NCBI RefSeq assembly: GCF_021234875.1
Contig: NZ_JAJQVM010000041.1
Span: 1-38,222, forward strand
Source of the DNA: Marinibactrum halimedae
GTDB taxonomy: Bacteria > Pseudomonadota > Gammaproteobacteria > Pseudomonadales > Cellvibrionaceae
Reading direction: 5' to 3'
Length of the DNA stretch: 38,222 nt
The notes beneath the pieces are model-generated. The model ran no database searches and had not been told where the DNA came from. It was given only the letters and a program-made list of their open reading frames with translations. The first letter of the stretch is position 1, and each line of letters starts with the position of its first letter. Made by a program: the position numbers and the translations under genes. Of the stretch, positions 8,622 to 19,952 are shown piece after piece.

Positions 8622-10772
8622 ATGATCTATTCGGGAAATTCGATCAAGGTCACTCTGCTCGACAACGGTGTCGCAGAGCTCCAGTTTGATCTGCAAGGCG
8701 AGTCTGTTAATAAATTCAACCAGGCCACACTGGAAGAGCTAAGAGAAGTTGGTCAAACCTTGAGCAAGTCAAGCGATGTAAAAGGTTTGTTGGTGACCAG
8801 TGCTAAAGACTGTTTTATTGTTGGCGCTGACATTACCGAATTCGGTGCTGGCTTTTCACGCTCCGAAGAAGAAATTGCCAAGAGTGTTGAGGACGTTAAC
8901 ACCAATATCTTTAATGTGATTGAAGACCTTCCTTTCCCAAGTGCGACTGCTATTAATGGTGTAGCACTGGGTGGTGGTTTAGAAATGGCGTTGTGTACCG
9001 ATTACCGCGTATTGGCGGAGGGTGTAAAAATCGGTCTGCCCGAAGTGAAATTGGGCATCATGCCAGGCTTTGGTGGCACTGTACGTTTACCTCGCATTAT
9101 TGGTGCGGATAACGCCATTGAGTGGATCGCAGCAGGTAAAGAAGCGCGTACCGAAGAAGCATTAAAAGTCGGTGCAGTAGATGCGGTTGTTTCTGCTGAT
9201 AAAGTACGCGAAGCAGCGCTGGATCTTGTGAATAAAGCGATTGCCGGTGACTTCGATTGGCAAGCGCGCCGTGAAGAGAAAAAAGGCCCGTTAAAGCTGA
9301 ATGATACCGAAGCTCTAATGGTGTTTGAAACTTCCAAGGCCTACATCGCAGGTCAAGCGGGCAAGCATTACCCCGCACCGGTTACGGCGGTGAAAAGCAT
9401 GCAGAAAGCGGCAAAAGAAAGCCGTGATGAAGCCTTAAAAAGCGAAGCGTATGGCTTTGTAAAATTGGCAAAAACCGATGTGTCTCGTCACCTTATTAAC
9501 TTGTTCTTAAGTGATCAAGCGTTAATGAAAAAGGCCAAAACCGTTTCCAGTGATGCCAGTGCAGTAGAGCAAGCGGCGGTATTGGGTGCGGGTATTATGG
9601 GTGGTGGCATTGCCTATCAATCGGCCTACAAAGGCACGCCCATTATCATGAAAGACATCAATCAAGCCGGTATTGATTTGGGTTTGAATGAAGCGTCTAA
9701 ATTGTTGAGCAAGTTGCAATCTCGTGGCCGTATTTCAGCAGAAAAAATGGCCAATATTCTCAACAGCATTACCCCTAGCTTGAGTTACGGTGATTTCGAT
9801 AAAGTCGACTTGGTCGTAGAAGCGGTTGTTGAAAACCCGAAAGTGAAACATGCGGTCTTGTCTGAAGCCGAAGACAAAATTTCTGAAGACACTATTCTTA
9901 CCTCTAATACTTCCACCATCTCTATTGATCACCTAGCTGAACCGCTTAAGCGCCCTGAAAACTTCCTTGGTATGCACTTCTTCAACCCTGTGCACAAAAT
10001 GCCGTTGGTAGAAGTGATTCGCGGTGCAAAAACGTCTGACGAAGCTGTTGCCAAAACGGTTAATTATGCCTTGGCAATGGGCAAAAAGCCGGTGGTGGTG
10101 CGTGACTGCCCAGGGTTCTTGGTAAACCGTATTTTATTCCCTTACATGGGTGCGTTCATGCAGCTTCTTCGTGATGGCGCCGATTTCGTCAAAGTCGATA
10201 AGATCATGGAAAACTTCGGTTGGCCAATGGGCCCGGCGTACTTGTGTGATGTGGTGGGCATTGATACTGGCGTTCATGGCGCCGATGTGATGGCCGAAGG
10301 CTTCCCAGACCGTATGGGCTACGATTACAAATCCGCCAACCACGTGATGTTTGAAAATAATCGTCTTGGCCAGAAAAACGGCAAAGGCTATTACAAATAT
10401 GAGCTGGACAAAAAAGGTAAGCCGAAGAAGAAAACCGATCCAGATGCCGTCGAGTTATTGAAGCCTGTGGTTGCAGAGCCTAAAGATTTCTCAGAAGAAG
10501 AGATCGTCGATCGCTTAATGGTGGCGTTCTGTTTAGAGGCGGTTCGTTGTTTGGAAGAAGGTATTGCCGACAGCGCGACCGATGTGGATATGGCATTAAT
10601 TTACGGCCTGGGTTTCCCTCCATTCCGTGGTGGACCAATGCGTTACATCGACGATATGGGTGTTGCTGAATTTGTGGCGAAGGCTGACAAATACGCAGAG
10701 TTAGGCAACCTATTCAAAGCCACCGACAAGCTGCGTGAAATGGCAGCCAATGGCGAGCGCTTTTATGCGTAA
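8622..10772 (+). CDS. fadB: Fatty acid oxidation complex subunit alpha
   Basis: Multifunctional beta-oxidation enzyme: enoyl-CoA hydratase/isomerase (N-terminal third) and L-3-hydroxyacyl-CoA dehydrogenase (middle and C-terminal part). The 716-aa length matches FadB. Visible residues: the oxyanion-hole and catalytic segment GGGLEMAL with Glu121 and [13 protein letters not shown] with Glu141; the NAD-binding GAGIMGGG at 322-329; and [13 protein letters not shown] with the catalytic His near 452. The start [13 protein letters not shown] and GESVNKFN closely resemble Pseudomonas FadB. The ribosome binding site GAGG lies 7 nt before the ATG. fadA follows 64 bp later on the same strand, forming the usual fadBA operon for a cytoplasmic alpha2-beta2 complex. 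Confidence 0.97.
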   Translation: MIYSGNSIKVTLLDNGVAELQFDLQGESVNKFNQATLEELREVGQTLSKSSDVKGLLVTSAKDCFIVGADITEFGAGFSRSEEEIAKSVEDVNTNIFNVIEDLPFPSATAINGVALGGGLEMALCTDYRVLAEGVKIGLPEVKLGIMPGFGGTVRLPRIIGADNAIEWIAAGKEARTEEALKVGAVDAVVSADKVREAALDLVNKAIAGDFDWQARREEKKGPLKLNDTEALMVFETSKAYIAGQAGKHYPAPVTAVKSMQKAAKESRDEALKSEAYGFVKLAKTDVSRHLINLFLSDQALMKKAKTVSSDASAVEQAAVLGAGIMGGGIAYQSAYKGTPIIMKDINQAGIDLGLNEASKLLSKLQSRGRISAEKMANILNSITPSLSYGDFDKVDLVVEAVVENPKVKHAVLSEAEDKISEDTILTSNTSTISIDHLAEPLKRPENFLGMHFFNPVHKMPLVEVIRGAKTSDEAVAKTVNYALAMGKKPVVVRDCPGFLVNRILFPYMGAFMQLLRDGADFVKVDKIMENFGWPMGPAYLCDVVGIDTGVHGADVMAEGFPDRMGYDYKSANHVMFENNRLGQKNGKGYYKYELDKKGKPKKKTDPDAVELLKPVVAEPKDFSEEEIVDRLMVAFCLEAVRCLEEGIADSATDVDMALIYGLGFPPFRGGPMRYIDDMGVAEFVAKADKYAELGNLFKATDKLREMAANGERFYA

Positions 10773-10818
10773 TGAATGCCTGTCATTCAATGAATCGCAT
10801 AAAGCAAAGCCAATATAG

Positions 10819-12012
<1,194 letters not shown>

Positions 12013-12046
12013 TTTTTTAACTGCGTTTTAATGGTTTATATTTAGT

Positions 12047-12072
12047 AAGGAGGCGAAAGCCTCCTTTTTTTG
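12047..12072 (+). terminator. Rho-independent terminator of fadBA
   Basis: AAGGAGGC, loop GAAA, GCCTCCTT, then a T run. The GNRA-type loop and 8-bp stem make it a textbook terminator, 34 bp after the fadA stop. Confidence 0.92.
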
Positions 12073-12133
12073 TGCCAAAATCTTTTGTAAAAAATAGCGT
12101 GGTTTTCGATAAAATCAGTGTGAGTTATTCATA

Positions 12134-12499
12134 ATGAACTACGAAGAGTTCAATGCTTTCTGTAAAAGGTTGCCAGCCACTACCTACGTAATGCAGTGGG
12201 GTGATGCTCATGTGTGGAAAGTCGGTGGTAAAGTCTTTGCGATTGGTGGTTGGGACAAGAATACTGGCCCTGCTTTTACTTTCAAAGCTTCCGAATTGAA
12301 CTACGAAATTTTAAAAGATGAGCCGGGTTATCGGCCTGCTCCGTACCTTGCTTCTCGCGGGATGAAATGGATTCAACAATACGACCCTGAATGTAGAGTG
12401 GAAGATGACCTTATCTATTACTTGACGGAATCTCACCGGATTGTGTCTTTAGGGTTGACCAAGAAAAAACAAAAAGAGCTGGGATTGAATCAACCTTAA
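12134..12499 (+). CDS. MmcQ/YjbR family protein
   Basis: A 121-aa protein of the MmcQ/YjbR (DUF419) family, a small cytoplasmic CyaY-like fold often called a putative DNA-binding protein, with no firm function. Family marks are the N-terminal helix (EEFNAFCKRLP), WGDAHVWKVGGKVFAI, the lysine in FTFKAS, YRPAPYLASRGMKWIQ, and the terminal helix with a conserved SHRIVSLGLTKK. The ribosome binding site is weak (GAG about 10 nt upstream). It is a single gene between two terminators. Confidence 0.85.
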   Translation: MNYEEFNAFCKRLPATTYVMQWGDAHVWKVGGKVFAIGGWDKNTGPAFTFKASELNYEILKDEPGYRPAPYLASRGMKWIQQYDPECRVEDDLIYYLTESHRIVSLGLTKKKQKELGLNQP

Positions 12500-12606
12500 A
12501 TTTTTCTCATTTAAGGGTTCTCTTAGTAGCCTATCCAAAAAGGCGATAATGCCTGTCTGTTATTACGCCTATAAATTCACCCACTAATTTGGGGTGCAGC
12601 CGATAG

Positions 12607-12647
12607 GGGCATTGAGCCGAATAATCTGCTCAATGCCCGATTTTTTT
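12607..12647 (+). terminator. Rho-independent terminator after the YjbR-like gene
   Basis: GGGCATTGAGC (12607-12617) and GCTCAATGCCC (12628-12638) pair perfectly over 11 bp and are followed by GATTTTTTT. It lies about 110 bp past the stop at 12499 and separates that gene from the convergent GLUG-protein gene. Confidence 0.88.
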
Positions 12648-12674
12648 GTAAAAAAATTGTTCTGCCGCTAATGG

Positions 12675-14657
12675 TTATTGTCGTAAGTAGGGACGACGTA
12701 TTTCCCCATTAATGATTAATCCGGGAAATTGCGTACTATTCCCAAAGTCCCAAACAGATTCATCCCAACCCTCAAATAACGTACTGCTAGAACAGGTAGT
12801 ATTGTCAGCACTTTCTGGGCAGCGAAGTTGTGTTGTAAGGTGCCCTGAGAGTTCATCGGGCCAAAATGGGAAATCATTAATGCGCTCACCAACGTCATTA
12901 AAATTACCCACATCAGTCTGATAATAATTACCACTTGTACTAAAGTTTACCTTCATCGATCCGACAAATTTGCCAATGGTATCAATGCGGTTTGTCGTCG
13001 CTACGACATTCGCTAATGAGTAGCTATTGGTAATTCTAGCGGTATTGTAGAAATCAGTGGCATATGAATTGACGGACGCTATACCGACTAGCCCTCCCAC
13101 ATATCTTTCTCCCCTTACCAATCCAGAAGTATATGCGTTAGTAATAGTCGGTATTCTGCCTGCACCATCATTTTCGCTGTAGCTGTTCGCATGACCAATT
13201 AGCCCTCCAACGGCTTGTTGACCAATCACTTTAGCGGTAGAGAAAACTTTTGATATTTCAAGATTATTATCAATAAAATCATACTCTGAGGTAGAAGCAG
13301 TGCCTATAAGCCCCCCAATATTATTCTTGCCAGAGACAAATCCTGTGGTGTAACTGTTATTTACAGATAGGGCATCACTATCATTTGAGGAAAAATAGAA
13401 GTCGTGAACACTTAAATAGCCGACTAATCCTCCTAAGTTGTTTTCGCCTTTAATATTGATATTGGCGTTACTGTAGGTAAGTGAACTGTTGCCATTCCCA
13501 ACGAATGAGCCAATAATTCCTCCTGCTGAAGAGGCTTTATCGATAAAACCTTCAGCAGTTAAATCACTTAGAAGGCATGGTGTTTCTTCATAGCAGCCAA
13601 AAAAGCCAATAATGCCGCCGGCAGATCTAGCGCCAGTGATATCAACAGTGGCATGATTCTCTGTAATTCTAAAGCTTTCAGATTCAACCAAAGCTCGACC
13701 AATAATACCGCCTAGATTCAGGTTGCCACTCATTGTCACTTCAGAAGTATTGTTTCTAAAGCGATAAGTATTCTCGTGAATAGCTTGATAGGGAGTATCT
13801 ACTAAAGCGCCGACTAAGCCACCGATGTAATCATTGGCGGATATTGATAGTTCTGAGTAATTTCTTGCAAAGGTAACCTGGCCGCCATAGGTAAACTCTT
13901 CGTCACTAACCGTTGAGATACTGCCTACCATACCTCCAATATAATTATTGCCGTTAATGATACCTATAGCACGATTGTACCCAATAAATAGATTTCCATT
14001 GTCTGCAATATAAGCATTGCCGGCAATAATGCCTACGTGGTCTTTTCCAGTGACACCCTGCGGGGCAGTTTCTATCGTAAGGCGACGTACTTCACTGGAG
14101 GATGATGGTTGATTTTCTTGTGCTTCTATACGGGCAAACAACCCTAAATAAGATTCTTCTGGACGATTAATGTAGAAGCCTTGAATTCTATAACCATTAC
14201 CATAGAATTTTGTTGCCAACCCTGACGTTGAAGTTCCTATGGGGCGCCAACCTTTGTTGGATTGGTCTCCATCCATATCAAAATAGTCGTCTTCTTCATT
14301 AATGAGACCATCATTATTAGTATCGAAAGACAAGTTGTTTGTCAGCTCATACCCTTCGCAAGGGTCATAATTGTCACTGCAAAAAAATTCTTCACCGGTG
14401 TGTGTGACTAAGCTTGTACCATCAAGGTTGTTTCTTACCCAATCGAGTTGTTCCAGTGTTGAAATATCAATTAGATAATCACCGTCTTGATCAATATTAA
14501 TATTGCTGGAACTTGTATTGCTGGAACTTGTAGAGTGGCTGGATAGAGAATTAAATTGAGACGATTGAATTGTTGAGGCGGGTTCATTAGCGAATGTAGA
14601 GAGGGATATGAGTAAAGTGGTTGTGTAAAGCCAATTGCTTTTTTTGACGAGTTTCAT
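12675..14657 (-). CDS. Exported GLUG-repeat protein
   Basis: A 660-aa protein with a Sec signal peptide (MKLVKKSNWLYTTTLLISLSTFA, cut near FA/NE) and a Ser/Thr/Asn-rich spacer (about 30-55). A segment with two calcium-loop-like motifs follows (DTNNDGLINEED; DMDGDQ). The long C-terminal part has recurring GGLVG/GGIIG units at roughly 30-45 residue spacing, the GLUG motif of beta-helical surface proteins and adhesins in Gram-negatives. No autotransporter barrel, LPXTG signal or secretion tag is obvious at the C-terminus (ends RRPYLRQ). Likely a periplasmic or released beta-solenoid; ligand unknown. AAGGA lies about 9 nt before the ATG. Confidence 0.8.
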   Translation of the reverse strand: MKLVKKSNWLYTTTLLISLSTFANEPASTIQSSQFNSLSSHSTSSSNTSSSNINIDQDGDYLIDISTLEQLDWVRNNLDGTSLVTHTGEEFFCSDNYDPCEGYELTNNLSFDTNNDGLINEEDDYFDMDGDQSNKGWRPIGTSTSGLATKFYGNGYRIQGFYINRPEESYLGLFARIEAQENQPSSSSEVRRLTIETAPQGVTGKDHVGIIAGNAYIADNGNLFIGYNRAIGIINGNNYIGGMVGSISTVSDEEFTYGGQVTFARNYSELSISANDYIGGLVGALVDTPYQAIHENTYRFRNNTSEVTMSGNLNLGGIIGRALVESESFRITENHATVDITGARSAGGIIGFFGCYEETPCLLSDLTAEGFIDKASSAGGIIGSFVGNGNSSLTYSNANINIKGENNLGGLVGYLSVHDFYFSSNDSDALSVNNSYTTGFVSGKNNIGGLIGTASTSEYDFIDNNLEISKVFSTAKVIGQQAVGGLIGHANSYSENDGAGRIPTITNAYTSGLVRGERYVGGLVGIASVNSYATDFYNTARITNSYSLANVVATTNRIDTIGKFVGSMKVNFSTSGNYYQTDVGNFNDVGERINDFPFWPDELSGHLTTQLRCPESADNTTCSSSTLFEGWDESVWDFGNSTQFPGLIINGEIRRPYLRQ

Positions 14658-14667
14658 AAATCGATCC

Positions 14668-14697
14668 TTGTTATGACTACTTTTGTTATGACTACTT
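14668..14697. repeat. 15-bp direct repeat, two copies
   Basis: TTGTTATGACTACTT occurs twice head to tail just upstream of the GLUG-protein ribosome binding site. The rest of the 335-bp gap (14658-14992) is AT-rich and shows no gene; it should hold the promoter of that gene. Confidence 0.8.
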
Positions 14698-14992
14698 TTC
14701 TATATGCTAGTGGAAATGTCAGCATCTTTATTTGCATCAAAGCAATGTGATCATATCATGTGTCGAAGGAATTAAATTAATTCAAAGCAAATAATGGCGT
14801 ATTAGTGGTTGCTTGATAATACCATCGACGTACTGTTTTTTGTCATAGGGAAAAAATCTAATGTCGTAGAGCAGGCACGTTTTTTTAAGCCTTAGGAGCG
14901 AATTTTTCAGTGAAAATGTGCTGTGGGTGACTATGATTTTGGGTCTGAGTGATGGTATCCGAGTTGTTGCAAATCAGAAATGTCTGAAAAAT

Positions 14993-16693
14993 TTACGCCT
15001 CTACAATTTGATTACGACCTTGTGTTTTCGCTCGGTGCAGTGCTTGTTCGGCCAGCTGAAACAATTCTTCAACGGAACTCTTGCTGTTGGGCTGAACATG
15101 GGCAATCCCCATGCTTAATGTAATTCTTCCGTGAGGAGAAACCGCATGGGCAATATTGTGTTCAATCAGTTTTTCCTGCAACGTATGGGCAAGGTTGCGA
15201 ATGTCTTCGAGTGAAGCGTGTGTGTTTACTACAATAAATTCTTCTCCGCCATAGCGACCAACCAATGTATTTGGCAGTGTTTCCGAGCTGTTTTTCAGTA
15301 GCTGTCCAATTTGAACCAAAATTTGATCACCACTTTGGTGTCCATAATGCTCGTTGTAGTGCTTGAAGTAATCACAGGTGATCATGCAGAGGCTCATGGA
15401 CTCTTGATCTTGCACGCACTTTTCCCATGCGCCTTTACTGTGTTGTTCAACTCGGCGACGGTTGGCAATTTGAGTAAGGTGGTCACGTCGGGCTTGTTGT
15501 GCGATTAATTGATTCAGTTGCTCTAGTTCTTGTTGTTGCAGATTGACATGTTCCAATAAGCGATTAAAGGCACGCACGAGCAAAAATACGTCTCTGCTTT
15601 CTGTGTGTTTAATGGTGCGTTGAAATACATTATTTTTGGCAATGTGGTTAATTTGTGAGGCGGTTGTTTCAATAGGGGTAATCACCCATTGTAGGAGCAC
15701 GCGATAGCAGACCCCAAAAGCAACGAACCCTGCCAGCAGTGTGGCAAAGGTGGTCATTGACCAAAAAGTATTGAGGTAGGTTGGGCGGGGGCTGGGAAGT
15801 TGTAAGGCAAACAGAGGTTGCTGGAAGACATCATTAAACGGCACCCATATTTGGCCATCAATATAGGTATGCGAGGCTGTTGAAACGGGATGGGTATTTT
15901 TTATAGTGTCCGGCGTTTCTGTGGTTTGAGGAAACCAGGTTGCGTGATAAGCCAATGTGTTAGCGGGTGTTAGTGTTAATAAAGAATTTACTTCCGTTTC
16001 ATTTAAAGGTAATAGGGTGATAGATGGCAGTGCAGGTTCTGATGGGGTGTGATTCAAATGTCTCAGCCCGGCGTTTATCCATTCTGGGAAAGAAGTTAAC
16101 GATTGCCAAAATAATAAATAACCATTCGCCGATTGGTCGTGCAGGCTGTTATTAATGGCGGCGATGGACACTAAAATAGGTTCATTGGCGCCGCGAACTA
16201 AGGCGACGCCGCTGTAGCTGTGGTGTGGATGTTGAAAGTCTTCGTTGGTCACAAGGCTATTTAATATGGGGCCGGCAAAACGAATCTTGAGTTTTGCTTG
16301 GCAATCTTGTTCAGAGATTGGGCTTGCCATGGGGAAATCGCAACCAAAGATACGTTTTTGATCGTTATTGTAAAAACGAAAACCGCTGACCCCCATGCCG
16401 GTAAATGAGGGATGGCTGAAGGATTTCCGAATGTATCGAAGTTTGCGATCAAAAATGTATTTATAGGTGGAGTCACGAGTTGCGTAATCGTATGTGAGGG
16501 TTCTTAGTCGTTCGGCTGCAAGGTGTAATGTTGCGACTACGTGTTCGGCTCGTTGTGTTTCAAGCTGCGTTTGCAGTGCTTGTAATTCTGGCTCATGCAG
16601 TGTTTTGCGTACAATGAGCTCCCCGATAAAGAAAACCATTGTTGCCACAATTAGGGCAAGAATAATGCGCAAGCGGATGCTGGTTTCGGTCAT
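14993..16693 (-). CDS. Membrane diguanylate cyclase (GGDEF)
   Basis: Predicted to make cyclic di-GMP from two GTP. The 566-aa protein has TM1 near residues 9-28, a periplasmic sensor domain of about 270 residues, TM2 near 308-330, a HAMP-like linker and coiled coil (LQQQELEQLNQLIAQQ), and a GGDEF domain opening with RDHLTQIANRR. The active site is GGEEF at 482-486, so it should be catalytically competent. The allosteric I-site RxxD expected just upstream is absent (LPNT at that place), so product inhibition is probably lost. No EAL or HD-GYP domain is present. The ribosome binding site is poor. The signal is unknown. Confidence 0.92.
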   Translation of the reverse strand: MTETSIRLRIILALIVATMVFFIGELIVRKTLHEPELQALQTQLETQRAEHVVATLHLAAERLRTLTYDYATRDSTYKYIFDRKLRYIRKSFSHPSFTGMGVSGFRFYNNDQKRIFGCDFPMASPISEQDCQAKLKIRFAGPILNSLVTNEDFQHPHHSYSGVALVRGANEPILVSIAAINNSLHDQSANGYLLFWQSLTSFPEWINAGLRHLNHTPSEPALPSITLLPLNETEVNSLLTLTPANTLAYHATWFPQTTETPDTIKNTHPVSTASHTYIDGQIWVPFNDVFQQPLFALQLPSPRPTYLNTFWSMTTFATLLAGFVAFGVCYRVLLQWVITPIETTASQINHIAKNNVFQRTIKHTESRDVFLLVRAFNRLLEHVNLQQQELEQLNQLIAQQARRDHLTQIANRRRVEQHSKGAWEKCVQDQESMSLCMITCDYFKHYNEHYGHQSGDQILVQIGQLLKNSSETLPNTLVGRYGGEEFIVVNTHASLEDIRNLAHTLQEKLIEHNIAHAVSPHGRITLSMGIAHVQPNSKSSVEELFQLAEQALHRAKTQGRNQIVEA

Positions 16694-17008
16694 GGATTAA
16701 GAATTTCGTTTATGGATAATGAAAATATTCTAAGTGATGGTTGAGGTAGGGGTAACACTCTAGGTGGTAACTTCAACATTAAAATAAAACCACAAAAGAG
16801 GTTGCCGCTTTCCGTATTGCTTAGAGCCGTTCAGTGCGTTGTGTTGGTATTGTACAGACAGAGCTACAGTGTAGACTAAATTGTTTTCAATAAAAGAAGG
16901 GTGATATCAACTCACTCATTCTAGGCGATACAGTTGGCAAAAATGGCGTTAATAATAATATAGATGGCGCGAATTTGTATCCGATTGATTGTTGGTATTT
17001 AGGTTAGT

Positions 17009-17080
17009 ATTGGTTTCTCTGTTGCTGTTGGTTTCTCGGTAATAGTTGGTTTCTCTGTTACTGTTGGTTTCTCTGTTACT
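17009..17080. repeat. 18-bp tandem repeat, four units
   Basis: Four 18-bp units (best GTTGGTTTCTCTGTTACT), the last two identical, followed by a partial fifth. They lie just past the recQ stop in the 413-bp gap 16694-17106, which otherwise shows no gene and should carry the diguanylate cyclase promoter. No clear recQ terminator is visible. Confidence 0.88.
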
Positions 17081-17106
17081 GTTAGTATAGTGGTGATTTG
17101 AAGAAT

Positions 17107-18906
17107 TTAGGGCGATACAGCAAATTGCCTTACGACGCCTAAAAAAGCTTCTCCGTATCGTTCATATTTTTTATCGCCTATGCCGCTGATTTGCAGCATA
17201 TCAATTTTGGATTGAGGCCGGTTTTCCATCATCTGCATCAGTACCGCATCGTGGAAAATTTGATATGGCGGCACTTCATGCTCCTGTGCAAGCCGTTTGC
17301 GCTCCGTGCGTAAAGCTTCCCAAAGTTGTCTATCGCTCCAAGAGACTCTTGCCGTGCCTGAGGCGGCTTTGGTCAGTTTTTCTTCCAGGTCTTGGCGTAG
17401 AGAGAGGGTTTCCATACCTCTGAGAAGAGGGCGAGCCTTTTCTTGCAACACCAAAGCGCCATATCGTTCTGCGTCGGCACTGACGTAGCCCAGTACCATC
17501 AGTTGTCGCAAAATACTGCGCCATTGATTTTCATTGAGGTCTTTCCCAATACCGAAGGTGCTGAGTTCGTGGTGTTTGAGAGATTCTGTACGTTCGCTGG
17601 TTTTCCCTCTTAGTACATCGATCACATACGTTGAACCGAAGCGTTGCCCGGTGCGATAAATACAGCTCAGTAACTTTTGTGCAGCAACGGTGGCATCCCA
17701 GGTGGGTGGAGGGGTAGAGCAGGTGTCGCAGTTGCCACAGGCCTTTGGAAGTGTTTCACCAAAATAGGCGAGCAGGGCTGACCGTCGGCAGTGGGTAACC
17801 TCACACCACCCCAAGAGCGCGTCAAGCTTGATGCGTTCGTTTTGCTTGTGTTGTTCATTGGCCTCACTCTGCTCCACCATTTGTTTTAATTGGACCACAT
17901 CATTAAGCCCATAGACCATCCAGGCGTGCGCGGGCTCTCCGTCCCGACCGGCGCGGCCTGTTTCTTGGTAATAGGCTTCCATACTTTTGGGAAGATCTAA
18001 ATGGCAGACAAAGCGTACGTCGGGTTTGTCGATGCCCATGCCAAAGGCAATGGTTGCCACCATGACAATGGCGTCTTCTTTAAGGAATCGCTCTAAATGG
18101 TGAGCACGCAAATTCACCGGTAGGCCTGCATGATAGGGTAGGGCTTTCACGCCTTTTTCGGATAACCATTTGGCTGTGCTTTCGACTTTTTTTCGAGAGA
18201 GGCAATAGACTATGCCGGACTCTTTTTTATGTTGAGCCAGAAATTTAATCAGTTGTTTGCGGGCATCGTTTTTAGGTTGCACGCTGTAATGAATATTGGG
18301 GCGGTCAAAGCTGGAGAGAAAAACAGACGGCTGGCGCAGGGCAAGACGTTGTGCGATTTCCTGTTGCGTGGTTTCTGTTGCGGTCGCCGTTAAGGCCATT
18401 AGTGGCACGCCGGGAAATGCCGTGGAAAGCTGGTGTAACTCTAGGTAGTCCGCACGAAAATCGTGCCCCCATTGTGCTACACAGTGTGCTTCATCAATGG
18501 CGATCAGTGAGATAGGAAACTGTTGCAGCCATTGTAATGTATGGGGTTGGACCAGCCGTTCTGGGGCAATATACAGAATATCCACATTGCCTTGATAGAG
18601 GTCTTGGGCGAGGTGGCGCTTTTCTTCTGCACTTAGGGTGGAGTTTAAAAAAGCACCGGCGATGCCCAGTTGTCGCAGGGCGGATACCTGGTCTTGCATG
18701 AGGGCAATTAAAGGGGATACCACAATACCCAATCCCGGCCTCACTAACGCCGGGATTTGATAGCATAAAGATTTGCCACCGCCAGTAGGCATCAACACCA
18801 AACTGTCATTACCATGAAGCGCGTTGTCAATAATATCTTGTTGTTGCCCGCGAAAGTGCGAGTAGCCGTATGTGTGTTGTAACAGGTGCAGAGCGTGTTC
18901 AATCAT
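17107..18906 (-). CDS. recQ: ATP-dependent DNA helicase RecQ
   Basis: 3'-5' superfamily 2 helicase in recombinational repair. From the ATG at 18906 it is 599 aa, near the family norm. Visible motifs: MPTGGGKSLCYQIP (Walker A, about 40-52), IDEAHC (about 137-142), MALTATAT (motif III), QETGRAGRDGEP (motif VI). The zinc-binding cysteines lie in CEVTHCRRS and ACGNCDTC, followed by the winged-helix RQC region and a C-terminal HRDC domain (LWEALRTERKRLA). A TTG nine codons upstream is possible but lacks a ribosome binding site, while the ATG has AGG about 4 nt before it and fits the family start. It stands alone between tandem-repeat-bearing gaps. Confidence 0.96.
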   Translation of the reverse strand: MIEHALHLLQHTYGYSHFRGQQQDIIDNALHGNDSLVLMPTGGGKSLCYQIPALVRPGLGIVVSPLIALMQDQVSALRQLGIAGAFLNSTLSAEEKRHLAQDLYQGNVDILYIAPERLVQPHTLQWLQQFPISLIAIDEAHCVAQWGHDFRADYLELHQLSTAFPGVPLMALTATATETTQQEIAQRLALRQPSVFLSSFDRPNIHYSVQPKNDARKQLIKFLAQHKKESGIVYCLSRKKVESTAKWLSEKGVKALPYHAGLPVNLRAHHLERFLKEDAIVMVATIAFGMGIDKPDVRFVCHLDLPKSMEAYYQETGRAGRDGEPAHAWMVYGLNDVVQLKQMVEQSEANEQHKQNERIKLDALLGWCEVTHCRRSALLAYFGETLPKACGNCDTCSTPPPTWDATVAAQKLLSCIYRTGQRFGSTYVIDVLRGKTSERTESLKHHELSTFGIGKDLNENQWRSILRQLMVLGYVSADAERYGALVLQEKARPLLRGMETLSLRQDLEEKLTKAASGTARVSWSDRQLWEALRTERKRLAQEHEVPPYQIFHDAVLMQMMENRPQSKIDMLQISGIGDKKYERYGEAFLGVVRQFAVSP

Positions 18907-19004
18907 GAACCTAGAATCAGAGGTCAGTGGCAAAGGACGAGAGGATACCGACGATTTTGAAGCTCGTCGAGGTTATGGTGCGATTTACGCATAGTTGGTA
19001 TCTG

Positions 19005-19046
19005 AATCGTCGGTTGTGAATTGTCGGTTATGAAATGTCGGTAGTG
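19005..19046. repeat. 14-bp tandem repeat, three units
   Basis: Three units of the form GAATTGTCGGTTAT with one to three changes, about 100 bp upstream of recQ. The surrounding 384-bp gap (18907-19290) lies between the divergent recQ and methyltransferase starts and has a purine-rich stretch around 19083-19112, but no gene. A minus-strand frame here is low-complexity and without a ribosome binding site. Confidence 0.75.
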
Positions 19047-19290
19047 AATTGATTGCACACTCAAAGACTCCCAGAGTGGACGGAGAAGAAAAACAAAAAA
19101 AAAGAAAAACAACATAGAGGATCAATCTTAAAATGGAATAATGATAAGGTATTGATGTAACGAGTATTGATATTAATCATAATTGATAGCAGCGATAGGG
19201 TATTACTGACCGAGATAAAGCATTATTCATGGAAAGTAATGGGAATCATAGGTAGTAGGAACCATAGAAATCAAATAGGAGAAAGATACG

Positions 19291-19932
19291 TTGTCTGTTT
19301 CACAGCAAACGAAAGCCTACGGCATCAAACATGGCATAAAAAAGGTGCGTGGTGTGTATGTCATGCGTAAAAAGAATCCTGCACTACGAAAGCTACGCAA
19401 GCGTTTGCCTCCGCCATCCATTCATGGCCATCGAGTTTGGTCTTCCAGTTTTTTGATTATGGATTACTTAAAACACTACCCCATAGATGACGGCGCTAAG
19501 GTTATGGACATCGGTTGTGGATGGGGAATGCTAAGTGTGTACTGTGCGAAAACTTATAACGCGAAAGTGACAGCGGTGGATGCAGATCGCTGGGTATTTC
19601 CTTATTTGCGGGTTCACGCGGCGATGAATCAGGTAAAAGTGAAAACCAAACAAGAGAAGTACCAAAAGCTAAAACGAAAGACGTTGGCGAAACAGGATTT
19701 TATTGCGGGAGGCGATATCTGTTTTTGGGACAATCTGGTGGAGCCGTTGTATAAAATGATTAAAAAGGCCGTCGAAGAGGGCGTGCCCTATATCATTGTT
19801 GCCGACCCAGGTCGACCACCCTTTCTGCGTTTGGCCAAGCGTTGTAAAAAGAAGTTTGGCGCAGAGTTGGTGCCTTGGCGGGTGGATGACCCCAAAACCG
19901 CTGCCGGTTATTTAATGGTGATTCGAAAATAA
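19291..19932 (+). CDS. Class I SAM-dependent methyltransferase, substrate unknown
   Basis: A 213-aa Rossmann-fold methyltransferase. Motif I is VMDIGCGWGMLSVYCA and motif II is VTAVDADRW; VADPGRPPF occupies the post-motif IV position. The N-terminal 40 residues and the region after motif II are very basic, which could suggest a nucleic acid or ribosomal substrate, but the ADPGRPPF signature also recalls small-molecule and protein methylases of the PrmA/Nnt1 sort. The start is TTG with AGGAG 9 nt upstream; an in-frame ATG at 19363 has a poorer site and would remove the basic start. Convergent with mgsA, with only 20 bp between them. Confidence 0.8.
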   Translation: MSVSQQTKAYGIKHGIKKVRGVYVMRKKNPALRKLRKRLPPPSIHGHRVWSSSFLIMDYLKHYPIDDGAKVMDIGCGWGMLSVYCAKTYNAKVTAVDADRWVFPYLRVHAAMNQVKVKTKQEKYQKLKRKTLAKQDFIAGGDICFWDNLVEPLYKMIKKAVEEGVPYIIVADPGRPPFLRLAKRCKKKFGAELVPWRVDDPKTAAGYLMVIRK

Positions 19933-19952
19933 AAGGTTGCCCCTTAACATCT

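Noticed and set aside
9002-9378. Antisense frames within fadB
   Set aside because: They are shadows of a well-supported gene with clear catalytic motifs.
18924-19115. Minus-strand 63-codon frame upstream of recQ
   Set aside because: Low-complexity start (Phe run from an A-rich tract), no ribosome binding site, overlaps the 14-bp repeats.
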